Below, in pieces: positions 56,636 to 64,000 of a stretch of DNA of 64,000 nucleotides. The notes below the pieces were generated by a model, which was not told the DNA's origin, did not search any database, and worked only from the letters and a program-made list of their open reading frames with translations. Numbering within the stretch: the first letter of the stretch is position 1; the number at the start of each line of letters is the position of its first letter. The translations under genes were made by a program, and so were the position numbers. Source of the stretch: Sphingomonas phyllosphaerae 5.2 (GTDB taxonomy: Bacteria > Pseudomonadota > Alphaproteobacteria > Sphingomonadales > Sphingomonadaceae); contig NZ_ATTI01000001.1 of the NCBI RefSeq assembly GCF_000419605.1, positions 2,018,501 to 2,082,500 of the forward strand, given 5' to 3'.

Positions 56636-56989
56636 TCACATCTCGACGGCGAGCAACGTCACGCCGACGTATTTCTCTTCGCCGGGCACGAACAGCTCGC
56701 TCGGCTTGAAGCGCCGCGGCGTGATCCGCAGCCCGCTCAGTCCGGCCAGCTTGAAGGCGCCGATCTTCGGCTCCTTCGGCGGCTGCCCGTCACGCTCCAG
56801 CGTCAGCGCATCCAGGTAGATCTCGCCGTGCTTCGTATAGAGGACGTGCGGCGCCAGCGTCACGCTGCCGCGGTTGTACGTCGCCGCGATCGCCTGTTGC
56901 TTGACGATCGCCTCGAAGACGATGGGAACGGTGTCGGGCACGGCCGGCGCGGGCCGGCTCTCGGTTTCGGCGTTCATCGCGCGCGTCAT
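56636..56989 (-). CDS. Small soluble protein with WYL-like features (unknown)
   Basis: A 117-residue protein (113 from ATG 56977). The middle part, VKQQAIAATYNRGSVTLAPHVLYTKHGEIYLDALTLE, then KIGAFKLAGLSGLRI, follows the strand order of the WYL ligand-binding fold (Q-x2-I-x3-Y-x-G, then P-x2-L, then Y-L-A). No WYL motif as such is present, so the resemblance is weak. There is no signal peptide or membrane segment. It is unlinked to neighbours. Confidence 0.5.
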   Translation of the reverse strand: MTRAMNAETESRPAPAVPDTVPIVFEAIVKQQAIAATYNRGSVTLAPHVLYTKHGEIYLDALTLERDGQPPKEPKIGAFKLAGLSGLRITPRRFKPSELFVPGEEKYVGVTLLAVEM

Positions 56990-57060
56990 AGCCGAACATG
57001 CCGCACCGCAGCAAGATTGTACCGTGAAACGCAGCGTTCACGCGCGCGTCGCGGCCGCCG

Positions 57061-59172
57061 CTATTTCCCCATCAGCTTCTGCGCGAAATAGGTCATCTGC
57101 AACGCCTGCATGCGCGCGCCCTGCTCGATGTCGGCATCGCCGGAATGGCCACCCGCCGTATCCTCATAGAAAAGGTACGGCAGCCCGTATTCCTTCAGCC
57201 GCGCCGCGAACTTGCGCGCATGTTGCGGCCCGACCCGGTCGTCCTTGGTCGTCGTCCAGATATACGGCTCCGGATACGCGACCCCGCGACGAATATTATG
57301 ATAGGGCGAGATCTTCGCGAGGAACGCCCGCTCCGCCGGCACCGCTACCGACCCATATTCGTCGACCCACGACGCCCCGGCGGCGATCTTTTCGTAGCGC
57401 AGCATGTCCAGCAGCGGCACCTGGATGGTCACCGCCTTCCACAATTCCGGATGCTGGTTGAACTCCACTCCCATCAGCAGGCCACCGTTCGATCCACCAT
57501 AGATGCCGAGCTTGCCCGGGCTGGTAAGACGCCGCGCGATCAGGTCCTTGGCCACTGCGGCGAAGTCGTCGTAGATCACCTGCCGCTTGGTCTTGCGCCC
57601 GGCATCATGCCACGTCGGCCCGAATTCGCCGCCGCCGCGGATGTTGGCGAGCACATAGGCGCCGCCGCGCTCCAGCCACAGCTTGCCGGTCGACGCCGAA
57701 TAGCTCGGCAGCATCGGTACCTCGAACCCGCCATAGGCGGTCATGATCGTCGGCGTGGTCCCGTCGTTCGTGGCATCGCGGCGGTGGACGATGAAATAGG
57801 GCACCTTCGTGCCGTCGGTGGACGTCGCCTCGAATTGTTCGGCGACCAGCCCGGCGGCGTCGAACTTCGCCGGCAACGCCTTGACCTCGACCGGCGGCGT
57901 GGCCGCGCCGGCGTCGAAGCGCGCCAGCGTCGTCGGGGTCAGGAAGCCGGTCGTCGCCAGGAACGCGGTGTCGTTGCGCTCCGACGTGCCCGCGATGCCG
58001 AAGCTGGCGTTGTCGGGCAATGACAGCGACCGCGACGTCCAGCCGGCCGCGCCCGGCGTATGGATGCCGATCCGCCCGCGCACATTGTCGGTATAATCGA
58101 TGATCAGGTGATGCCGCGTCGCGTCCACGCCCGCCACCGCCTGCCGCGGGGTCGGCGCGAAGATCAACGTCGGCGCGATCCGCCCCGCCTCCAGCTCTTT
58201 CAGCGGCACCGAAGCGACGGCACCGGTCGGGATCGCACCCCACGGCTCGCTGGTCGTGAACACCACCTGCCCGCCGATCATCGCCGCCGGCGCGGTGCGC
58301 GCCGGCAGGTTCAGCTTCGTCACGCCGGCCGGGGTCCACAACAGCCGCTCGGCCCCGAAGAACGTCTTCTGCCGCTCGATGAACACCGCGCGGTGCCCCG
58401 CGCCGTCGGTCATCACGCTGGCATAGCTGCCCAGCTGGTCGTCGGGCGCGCCGCGGAACACCTCCGTCGCCTGCGCCAGCGTCGTGCCGCGCACCAGCTT
58501 CTTCACCAAGAACGGATAGCTCGACGCCGTCATCGTCCCCGCGCCCCAGTCGCGGCTGACCAGCAACGTGTCCTTGTCGATCCACGCCGCGCCCTGTTTG
58601 GAGGTCGGCAACACGAACCCGCCAGCGACGAAATCGCCCGCCGCCAGATCGAACTCGCGATAGGTGATCGCATCCTCCCCGCCCTCCGACAGCGCGATCA
58701 GGCACAGCCGCTCCTCGGGCGCGAGGCAGGTCATTCCCTTGTAGACCCACTTGCGTCCCTCGGCCTTGCTCAGCGCGTCGACGTCCAGCAGCGTTCGCCA
58801 CCCCGGCTGCGACGCGGCGTAATCCTCCATCGTCGTCCAGCGCAGGATGCCCTGCGGATGATCGGCATCGCGCCAGAAATTGACGATCCGCCCCATTACC
58901 TGTTGCGGCATCGGGATCCGGTCCTTCGCCGCCGCGATCGCCAGCGCTTCCGCATGGAATTGTGGATAGCGCGGATCGTTCTGCAGCCGCGGCAGTGTGC
59001 GCGCATTCTCCGCGGCCACCCATGCCTGCGCGCGCGGACCATCCTTGTCCTCCAGCCACACGTACGGATCGCCCCCCGACGCGCGCTGTTGCGCCAGCGC
59101 CGCTCCCGCAATGGCAACCGAAGCGATCAATGCGGCCCCGGCCAGCCATTTTCCCGTCCGTGCGCGCACCAT
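57061..59172 (-). CDS. Exported S9-family prolyl oligopeptidase
   Basis: A 703-residue enzyme. A signal peptide (TGKWLAGAALIASVAIAGAALAQ) precedes a seven-bladed propeller (about residues 45-430) and an alpha/beta hydrolase domain. The nucleophile is Ser561 in GGSNGGLLMG; the Asp lies in TTTKDDRVGPQHARK and the His in DTAGGHSGDADIEQ. Such peptidases cut short proline-containing peptides in the periplasm. ATG 59172 has GAAGGAGACGAC upstream, which decides it over an ATG 21 bp earlier. Confidence 0.93.
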   Translation of the reverse strand: MVRARTGKWLAGAALIASVAIAGAALAQQRASGGDPYVWLEDKDGPRAQAWVAAENARTLPRLQNDPRYPQFHAEALAIAAAKDRIPMPQQVMGRIVNFWRDADHPQGILRWTTMEDYAASQPGWRTLLDVDALSKAEGRKWVYKGMTCLAPEERLCLIALSEGGEDAITYREFDLAAGDFVAGGFVLPTSKQGAAWIDKDTLLVSRDWGAGTMTASSYPFLVKKLVRGTTLAQATEVFRGAPDDQLGSYASVMTDGAGHRAVFIERQKTFFGAERLLWTPAGVTKLNLPARTAPAAMIGGQVVFTTSEPWGAIPTGAVASVPLKELEAGRIAPTLIFAPTPRQAVAGVDATRHHLIIDYTDNVRGRIGIHTPGAAGWTSRSLSLPDNASFGIAGTSERNDTAFLATTGFLTPTTLARFDAGAATPPVEVKALPAKFDAAGLVAEQFEATSTDGTKVPYFIVHRRDATNDGTTPTIMTAYGGFEVPMLPSYSASTGKLWLERGGAYVLANIRGGGEFGPTWHDAGRKTKRQVIYDDFAAVAKDLIARRLTSPGKLGIYGGSNGGLLMGVEFNQHPELWKAVTIQVPLLDMLRYEKIAAGASWVDEYGSVAVPAERAFLAKISPYHNIRRGVAYPEPYIWTTTKDDRVGPQHARKFAARLKEYGLPYLFYEDTAGGHSGDADIEQGARMQALQMTYFAQKLMGK

Positions 59173-59256
59173 GTCGTCTCCTTCGCTCGTCATAGCGGTC
59201 TTTTGCGATACCAATGCGAACGGAACAACCCCGCTGCCGGAGCGTCCCCGTGCCCG

Positions 59257-60672
59257 ATGACCCAGACCAACGCCGCCGCACCGGATGGCCTGCCCCTGCC
59301 GCGCCGCTATGCCGCGATCGCCGCGCTGTGCTTCGGCACCGCGCTCGTTATCATCGACGGCGGCGTCGCCAACGTCGCGCTCCCGACGATCGCGCGCGAC
59401 CTGCACGTCGGCTCATCCTCGGTGGTGGCGATCGTCACCGTCTACCAGCTCATGCTGGTCATGCTGATGCTGCCGTTCGCCGGCCTTGGCGACCGCATCG
59501 GCCTGAAGCGCATGTACCAGCTCGGGCAGCTTACCTTTACGATCGCCACCTTATTGTGCTTCTTCGCCAAAAGCTTGCCGTTCCTTCTCGTCGTTCGTGC
59601 GGTGCAGGCGATCGGCGCTGCCGGAGCGCTGGCGGTCGCCTCGGCGCTGATCCGCCAGACCTATCCGGCCGCGCAACTCGGCCGCGGGCTCGGCGTCAAC
59701 TCGGTCGTCGTCGCCTCCTCCGCCGCCGCCGCGCCGACGATCGGCGGGCTCGTCCTGTCGATCGCACCGTGGCCGTGGGTGTTCGCCAGTGCGATACCCT
59801 TCGGAATCGCCTCCCTGCTGCTCGGCCGCGCGCTGCCTGATCCGGCCCCCAACGATCGTCCGTTCGACATTACCGGCGCGGTCATGTGTGCGGCGATGTT
59901 CGGGTTGGTCATCGGCGGCGCCGAGAGCGCGGTGCACGGCGACAGTCCGGTCGTCTCGGTCGCTATCGTACTGCTAGGCCTTGTAATCGGGCGCATCTAC
60001 GTCCGGCGTGAGCGCGCCACCACGCAACCGATATTGCCGATCGACCTGCTCTCGCGCCCGGTGATCGCGCTGTCGACGGTCGGCGGCTTCACCGCCTTCA
60101 CCGCCTCGATGACGCTACTGCTGTCGACGCCGTTCCGGCTTACGCACGAATATGGCATGACCGCGGCCGCGGTCGGCGCGGTGATCGCGCCGTGGCCGCT
60201 CACCAACATGATCGTCGCGCCGCTGATGGGCTGGCTGTCGGACCGCGTGCCCGCCGGTCTGCTCGGCGGCATCGGCATGGCGATTTCCGTTACCGCGCTG
60301 TTGCTGCTCGCGTTCATGCCCGCCGACCCGTCGTGGTTCGACATCGCGTGGCGCATGTCGTTGTGCGGCGCTGGTTTCGGCACGTTCCTGCCGCCGAACG
60401 CACGACTCATCATCGGTTCCGCCCCGCGCGAGCGCGCAGCGGCGGCCGGCGGACTGGTCAGCACCGTGCGGCTGGTCGGCCAGACCACCGGCGCCACGTT
60501 GGTCGCCGCGCTGTTGGCGCTCGATGTCGGCGCCGGCGCCACCCCGCCGCTGGTTGCGGCCGGCCTTGCCCTGGTCGCCGGGCTGTGCAGCCTCGCGCGC
60601 CTGCGCCCATCGATCCGCGATCCGCGCCGCGAAGAGGCGGAGGACGTACAACCGGCGGCGGCGGTGCGGTGA
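59257..60672 (+). CDS. MFS drug/multidrug exporter, DHA2-like (14-helix) type
   Basis: A 471-residue transporter. ALVIIDGGVANVALPTIARDLHVGSSSVVAIVTVYQL and FAGLGDRIGLKRMYQLG give the start of the DHA2 family, and the alternation of hydrophobic segments suggests 14 helices. The substrate is unknown. ATG 59257 lies 85 bp from the divergent S9 peptidase gene start, so they share a promoter region. Confidence 0.85.
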   Translation: MTQTNAAAPDGLPLPRRYAAIAALCFGTALVIIDGGVANVALPTIARDLHVGSSSVVAIVTVYQLMLVMLMLPFAGLGDRIGLKRMYQLGQLTFTIATLLCFFAKSLPFLLVVRAVQAIGAAGALAVASALIRQTYPAAQLGRGLGVNSVVVASSAAAAPTIGGLVLSIAPWPWVFASAIPFGIASLLLGRALPDPAPNDRPFDITGAVMCAAMFGLVIGGAESAVHGDSPVVSVAIVLLGLVIGRIYVRRERATTQPILPIDLLSRPVIALSTVGGFTAFTASMTLLLSTPFRLTHEYGMTAAAVGAVIAPWPLTNMIVAPLMGWLSDRVPAGLLGGIGMAISVTALLLLAFMPADPSWFDIAWRMSLCGAGFGTFLPPNARLIIGSAPRERAAAAGGLVSTVRLVGQTTGATLVAALLALDVGAGATPPLVAAGLALVAGLCSLARLRPSIRDPRREEAEDVQPAAAVR

Positions 60673-61068
60673 AAGTCAGCGCCGCAATGCGTCAGCGCGT
60701 GTCCGACCAGTTGATCCACTGAAACGTCGGTCCTGCGTAGTTCGCACCGGCGGCGAGTAACGGCACTGGCTGAATGCCAGCGCGAGCTTCCCGTCCGCGG
60801 GGAACATCACGGACTCGGCCAAACATTCCAAGCGGAAGCCGATCAGCGACGATCTATAGTGGGCCGTAGCGGTGACCGTTCGGGTGGACGAACGCCACGC
60901 CGGCGCCGCGAACAAAAAATCGAAACCCGAGCAGCCGGTTTGCGCGACGATCCGTGGCAAACGCCCGTTCGCCCTCCGCCCAGGGCGCGAGCGGCGCACC
61001 GGTTCGCGGCGTCGCCACGTGCCGCGTCAACATCTTCCGGCGTCCCTCCTAGGCGCGGACGCACCCCG
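60673..61068. other. 396-bp region without a recognisable gene
   Basis: No frame resembles a known protein. There is a CGCCCT-CCGCCC-AGGGCG hairpin with a C-rich loop at 60970-60987, but no terminator after it. Composition is less GC-rich than the genes beside it between 60740 and 60930. Confidence 0.5.
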
Positions 61069-61407
61069 CTACGAAACGCCGCGCGCGCCGATCCACGCCA
61101 ACCACAACCAACCGGCGATCAACAACGCACCGCCGATCGGCGTGACTGCGCCCAGCCAGCGCGGCAAGCCCAGTGCCATCAGGTACAACGTCCCCGCGAA
61201 AACCGCTCCGCCCGCGACGAACAGCCACGCCGGCCCGCGCGCCTCCATTCGTAGCGCAAGCAAGGCCGCAAGCGCATGCACCAGTTGGTAATGCGCGCCG
61301 GTCTTCAGCCACTCGACCGCAGCCCCTGACGCCCCATGCGCACCGAATGCGCCCGCCGCGACCGCCAACGCACCCGAGAGCGCCGCGAACATCATGATCA
61401 TGTTCAC
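61069..61407 (-). CDS. DUF423 family membrane protein
   Basis: A 112-residue protein with four hydrophobic segments. MMFAALSGALAVAAGAFGAHG and the later FVAGGAVFAGTLYLMALGLPRWLGAVTPIGGALLIAGWLWL are the DUF423 pattern. GTG 61407 overlaps the stop of the upstream antiporter gene (GTGA), and ATG 61401 is the alternative. It belongs to the cvpA-nifU-kef transcript; the function is unknown. Confidence 0.88.
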   Translation of the reverse strand: MNMIMMFAALSGALAVAAGAFGAHGASGAAVEWLKTGAHYQLVHALAALLALRMEARGPAWLFVAGGAVFAGTLYLMALGLPRWLGAVTPIGGALLIAGWLWLAWIGARGVS

Positions 61408-63167
61408 GACCGCTCGCCCCCGCCCCACGGGTGCTGCTCGGCAACCATCGCGCGCGCCGCGCGCATGTCGCCCGCCTCGACCTGGATGCGCAGCCGTTCC
61501 TTGTCGCGCGCGCGGTACATCTGCTCGGCACGGTCGATCTCGCCCGGAGCAATGCCCAGGCCGCCCATCGCCAGACGCGCCATCTTCACGGCCGATTCCA
61601 GCACCTCACGCACTACAGCGCGCGCCGGTCCCGGCTTCAGCTTGACCAACGCGCGGCGGTCGAAGGCGCGAACATACAGCGCCGCCTTTGGAAACGCCTC
61701 GTGCACCGCTTCCAGCTGGTCGGGCGACAATTGGTCTCCATCCATGCAGAACAGGATCAGCTCCGCCTCGGCAGCGCCAGCCTGCCGCAGCAAGTCCAGC
61801 CGCGTGCCGTCACCGTAATAGACCTTCGACCCGAACTCCGCCGCGATATCGATCATCTCGATGTCGGTGTCGATCAGCGTGACCGGTATGTCCTGCGTCA
61901 TCAGCATCTGTCCGACGGTCTGCCCGAACCGACCATAACCGACGATGATTGCATTGGCGCCGTCCGCCTTCGGTCCGTCACGATCGTCGCTGGCAACGAT
62001 CGGCTCCTCACGGAAACGGCGCGTGAACATCATCAGGAACGGCGTCGTCGCCATCGACAGCGTGATGATCGCGCCGAACAGGCTCGCGGCGTCCGGCGCG
62101 ATCAGCAACGCATGTTGCGCCTGCGCCAGCAACACGAAGCCGAACTCGCCGCCCTGGCTAAGCAGCAACCCCAGCGCCAGCGCCTGCCGCCACTTCATCC
62201 GGAAGGCGAGACCCAGCGCGGTGATGATCCCCGCCTTCGCCGCGATCAACGCCGCGGCCATCGCGACGACGAACACCGGCCGCTCGCCGATTGCGCCGAG
62301 GTTCAGCATCATGCCGACCGCGAGGAAGAAGAGCCCGAGCAGGATGGCGCGGAACGGCTCGACATCGGCCTCCAGCTCGTGGCGATACGGGCTGTCCGCC
62401 AGCATCACCCCCGCGACGAAGGCGCCCAGCGCCGTCGACAGGCCCAGGAACTCCATTACCGCGGCCGCGGCGATCACCGTGAACAGCGCGGCGAACACGA
62501 ACATCTCGCGCTCGCCCAGATTCCCGATCAGCCGGAACAGCGGGCGCAACACGAACCGCCCCGCGGCCACCAGCCCGCCGATCGCCAGCACGGTGTAGAG
62601 GCCGAGCAGCCACCCCGACGGCCCGCCCACGTCGGTGGGATTACGGCTCATCGCCGCGATGATCGTGATCATCGGGATGATCGACAGGTCCTGAAACAGC
62701 AGGATCGAAAAGGCGCGCTCTCCGAACGGCGTGCGCAGCCGCCCTGCCGACTGCAACATGGGCAGCACCTGCGCGGTCGAGGACAGTGCCAGTGGCATGC
62801 CCACCGCCAGCGCCGCGGCCAACGAGAAGCGCGCTGCCAGCGCCAGGATCGCTGCCAGCACCACGCCGCACGCCACCACCTGGATCAGCCCGAGCCCGAA
62901 GATGTCTTCCTTGAGCCGCCATAGCCGCTGCGGGCTCAATTCCAGTCCGACGATGAACAGCAGCAAAGTAATGCCCAGCTCGGCGAACCCGAGCTTGGCC
63001 TCCGCGTCGCCAACCAGCCCCAGCATCTGCGGACCGACGATCGCGCCGGCGACCAGAAACCCGAGCGTCGCACCCAGCCCCAGTCGCCGGAATACCAGCA
63101 CGAAGATCAGCCCCGCCCCGAGCAGGATCGTCCCGTCGCGCACCATCGAGATATCGGCATGCTCCAT
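61404..63167 (-). CDS. Kef-type (CPA2) cation:proton antiporter with TrkA-N domain
   Basis: A 587-residue membrane protein. The antiporter part has about twelve helices, with [17 protein letters not shown] and [13 protein letters not shown] (the CPA2 ion-site helix), and [39 protein letters not shown]. The C-terminal regulatory domain (about residues 410-545) has the nucleotide loop [14 protein letters not shown] and Asp in LIDTD. It probably exports K+ or Na+ in response to redox signals. The ATG overlaps the NifU-like stop (TGATG). Confidence 0.92.
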   Translation of the reverse strand: [587 protein letters not shown]

Positions 63168-63613
63168 CAGCGACGAACCTTGTCGTCGTTCGCGTCACGC
63201 GCCTGTGCCGCCGCCTCCGCCGCCGCCTCGAACGCCAGCCGGATCGACGGATGGCGCGCGGTGAGCTTCAGCCCCGGGGCAAATACCGTTATGTCGGGCC
63301 ATGCCGGGGTGTCTCCTTCGCCAGCAAGCCACGCGGCGAGCTCGTCGCGCGCGACATTCAACTCTTCTACCGAGCGGCCGACGACATGCCGCGCGAGCAG
63401 CGTCGAGGAAGCTTGTCCGAGCAAGCACGCCCGAACCTGCGTTCCGACCGCCGCAACCCGTCCGTCGTCGCCGAGTCGCACGTCGACCGTCACGCGGCTG
63501 CCGCAGATCGGCGAACGCCGCTCGGCCGAGCCGGTGGCGTCCGCAAGACGGTCAGGAAAGGGATTATCGATCGCCAAGGCGCTGATTTCGGGGGTGTAAA
63601 GATCGAGACTCAT
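63167..63613 (-). CDS. NifU/IscU-like iron-sulphur scaffold protein
   Basis: A 148-residue protein of the NifU-N fold. Cys37 (SPICGSR) and Cys63 (RACLLGQASSTLLA) match the first two scaffold cysteines of IscU in position, but the third is absent: the expected site reads ARHPSIRLAF (Ser123). This variant is common in alphaproteobacteria and may bind zinc or a partner instead of carrying a full cluster. ATG 63613 overlaps the cvpA stop (ATGA). It may support cluster assembly with a suf system elsewhere. Confidence 0.8.
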   Translation of the reverse strand: MSLDLYTPEISALAIDNPFPDRLADATGSAERRSPICGSRVTVDVRLGDDGRVAAVGTQVRACLLGQASSTLLARHVVGRSVEELNVARDELAAWLAGEGDTPAWPDITVFAPGLKLTARHPSIRLAFEAAAEAAAQARDANDDKVRR

Positions 63614-64000
63614 GACGTGGCGTCGCTCTTGCGAGAGGGGGTGCGCGGGCCAAAAACCGGCTCGCCCTTGCGACGCCGATCGACGAAGTCCGCCACCGCG
63701 CCGCTGGTGGCGGCGAGCAAAGGATAGGTTCGTGCGCTCGTCAGCCACAGCGGCCGCCGCGTCGGCCCGCCGCCGACCAGATCCAGCGACAGCACCAGGA
63801 AGAGATAGGCCAGACTGGCCAATATCAAGCCCTTGAGCGCCCCGAACCCGAACCCGAGCGCGCGATCGATCGGCCCCAGCACCGAGGTGCGGGTGCGTGC
63901 GGCGATCGCACCGATGATGATCCGGCTGAGCAGATAAGTGCCGCCGGTCAGGATCACGAACGCCAGCACCGCCGCGCCGGAGACGCTCGCGATCGTGCCC
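63610..64000 (-). CDS. cvpA: CvpA family membrane protein (partial)
   Basis: The visible 130 residues are the middle and C-terminal part of a CvpA-like protein: hydrophobic helices around AVLAFVILTGGTYLLSRIIIGAI and the family block SVLGPIDRALGFGFGALKGLILASLAYLFLVLSL, then a charged tail. The N-terminus lies beyond the window end. CvpA is linked with envelope stress, colicin V production and purine gene operons. It is the first gene seen of the cvpA-nifU-kef-DUF423 group. Confidence 0.85.
   Translation of the reverse strand, partial: GTIASVSGAAVLAFVILTGGTYLLSRIIIGAIAARTRTSVLGPIDRALGFGFGALKGLILASLAYLFLVLSLDLVGGGPTRRPLWLTSARTYPLLAATSGAVADFVDRRRKGEPVFGPRTPSRKSDATS

Noticed and set aside
60676..60999. 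107-codon minus-strand frame in the 396-bp spacer
   Set aside because: No motif or clear ribosome-binding site; not enough support to call a gene.

Overview
The window is typical high-GC alphaproteobacterial chromosome, most like a sphingomonad (Sphingomonas or a close relative). The evidence is gene order (rpsB-tsf-pyrH-frr-uppS-cdsA-dxr-rseP-bamA-skp-fabZ; lapA-pyrF-trpFBA-accD-folC), a bamA-skp-fabZ block without lpxD/lpxA, as expected for a bacterium with glycosphingolipids instead of LPS, and alphaproteobacterial GAAC-N7-GAAC LexA boxes. I see no insertion sequence, integrase, prophage or CRISPR array; the window is almost entirely chromosomal backbone.

Layout. 1-6.0 kb: the 3' end of a probable M14 peptidase, an NhaA antiporter, a seven-bladed lactonase, and a two-gene membrane sugar dehydrogenase-like unit (Tat-targeted small subunit plus GMC flavoprotein). 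6.0-6.8 kb holds no gene I recognise. 6.8-19 kb: PilZ protein, rpmE, and the long minus-strand translation/envelope operon read from rpsB down to fabZ. 19-22 kb: pssA-psd (phosphatidylethanolamine synthesis) and icd. 22-28 kb: tRNA with CAT anticodon, an unusual histidine-kinase-like protein divergent from an Lrp regulator, a TPR protein, yaaA-SDR. 28-33 kb: gyrA-DUF952, DUF488, trmFO. 33.5-37.4 kb: phenylalanine/tyrosine catabolism (phhA, hpd, hmgA) with a divergent Lrp regulator. 37.5-44 kb: lapA, pyrF, trpFBA, accD, folC. 44-50 kb: DUF6628-like protein, AmpG-like transporter, response regulator, pseudouridine synthase, rsmD, MFS transporter and a candidate small RNA. 50-54 kb: DUF5872 protein, orphan HsdR-like nuclease-domain protein, UvrD/PcrA helicase. 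54-64 kb: UrcA, GFA, Pit phosphate transporter, S9 peptidase, MFS exporter, DUF423, Kef-type antiporter, NifU-like scaffold and a CvpA protein cut by the window end.

Regulation visible in the DNA. Four exact GAAC-N7-GAAC LexA boxes lie in promoter regions: two in tandem before an unannotated 78-residue single-span membrane protein (18971-19207), one before yaaA-SDR, one directly before uvrD. These define a local SOS regulon, and the small membrane protein is the best candidate for an undescribed SOS effector (possibly a SidA-like division inhibitor). A second strong candidate is a small RNA on the plus strand at about 49.8-49.92 kb: two hairpins with C-rich loops followed by a perfect 10-bp terminator stem and a T run. 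Other sites include a PHO box before pit, a Fur-like dyad before the DUF6628 gene and an 18-bp palindrome resembling a TetR operator after the SDR gene.
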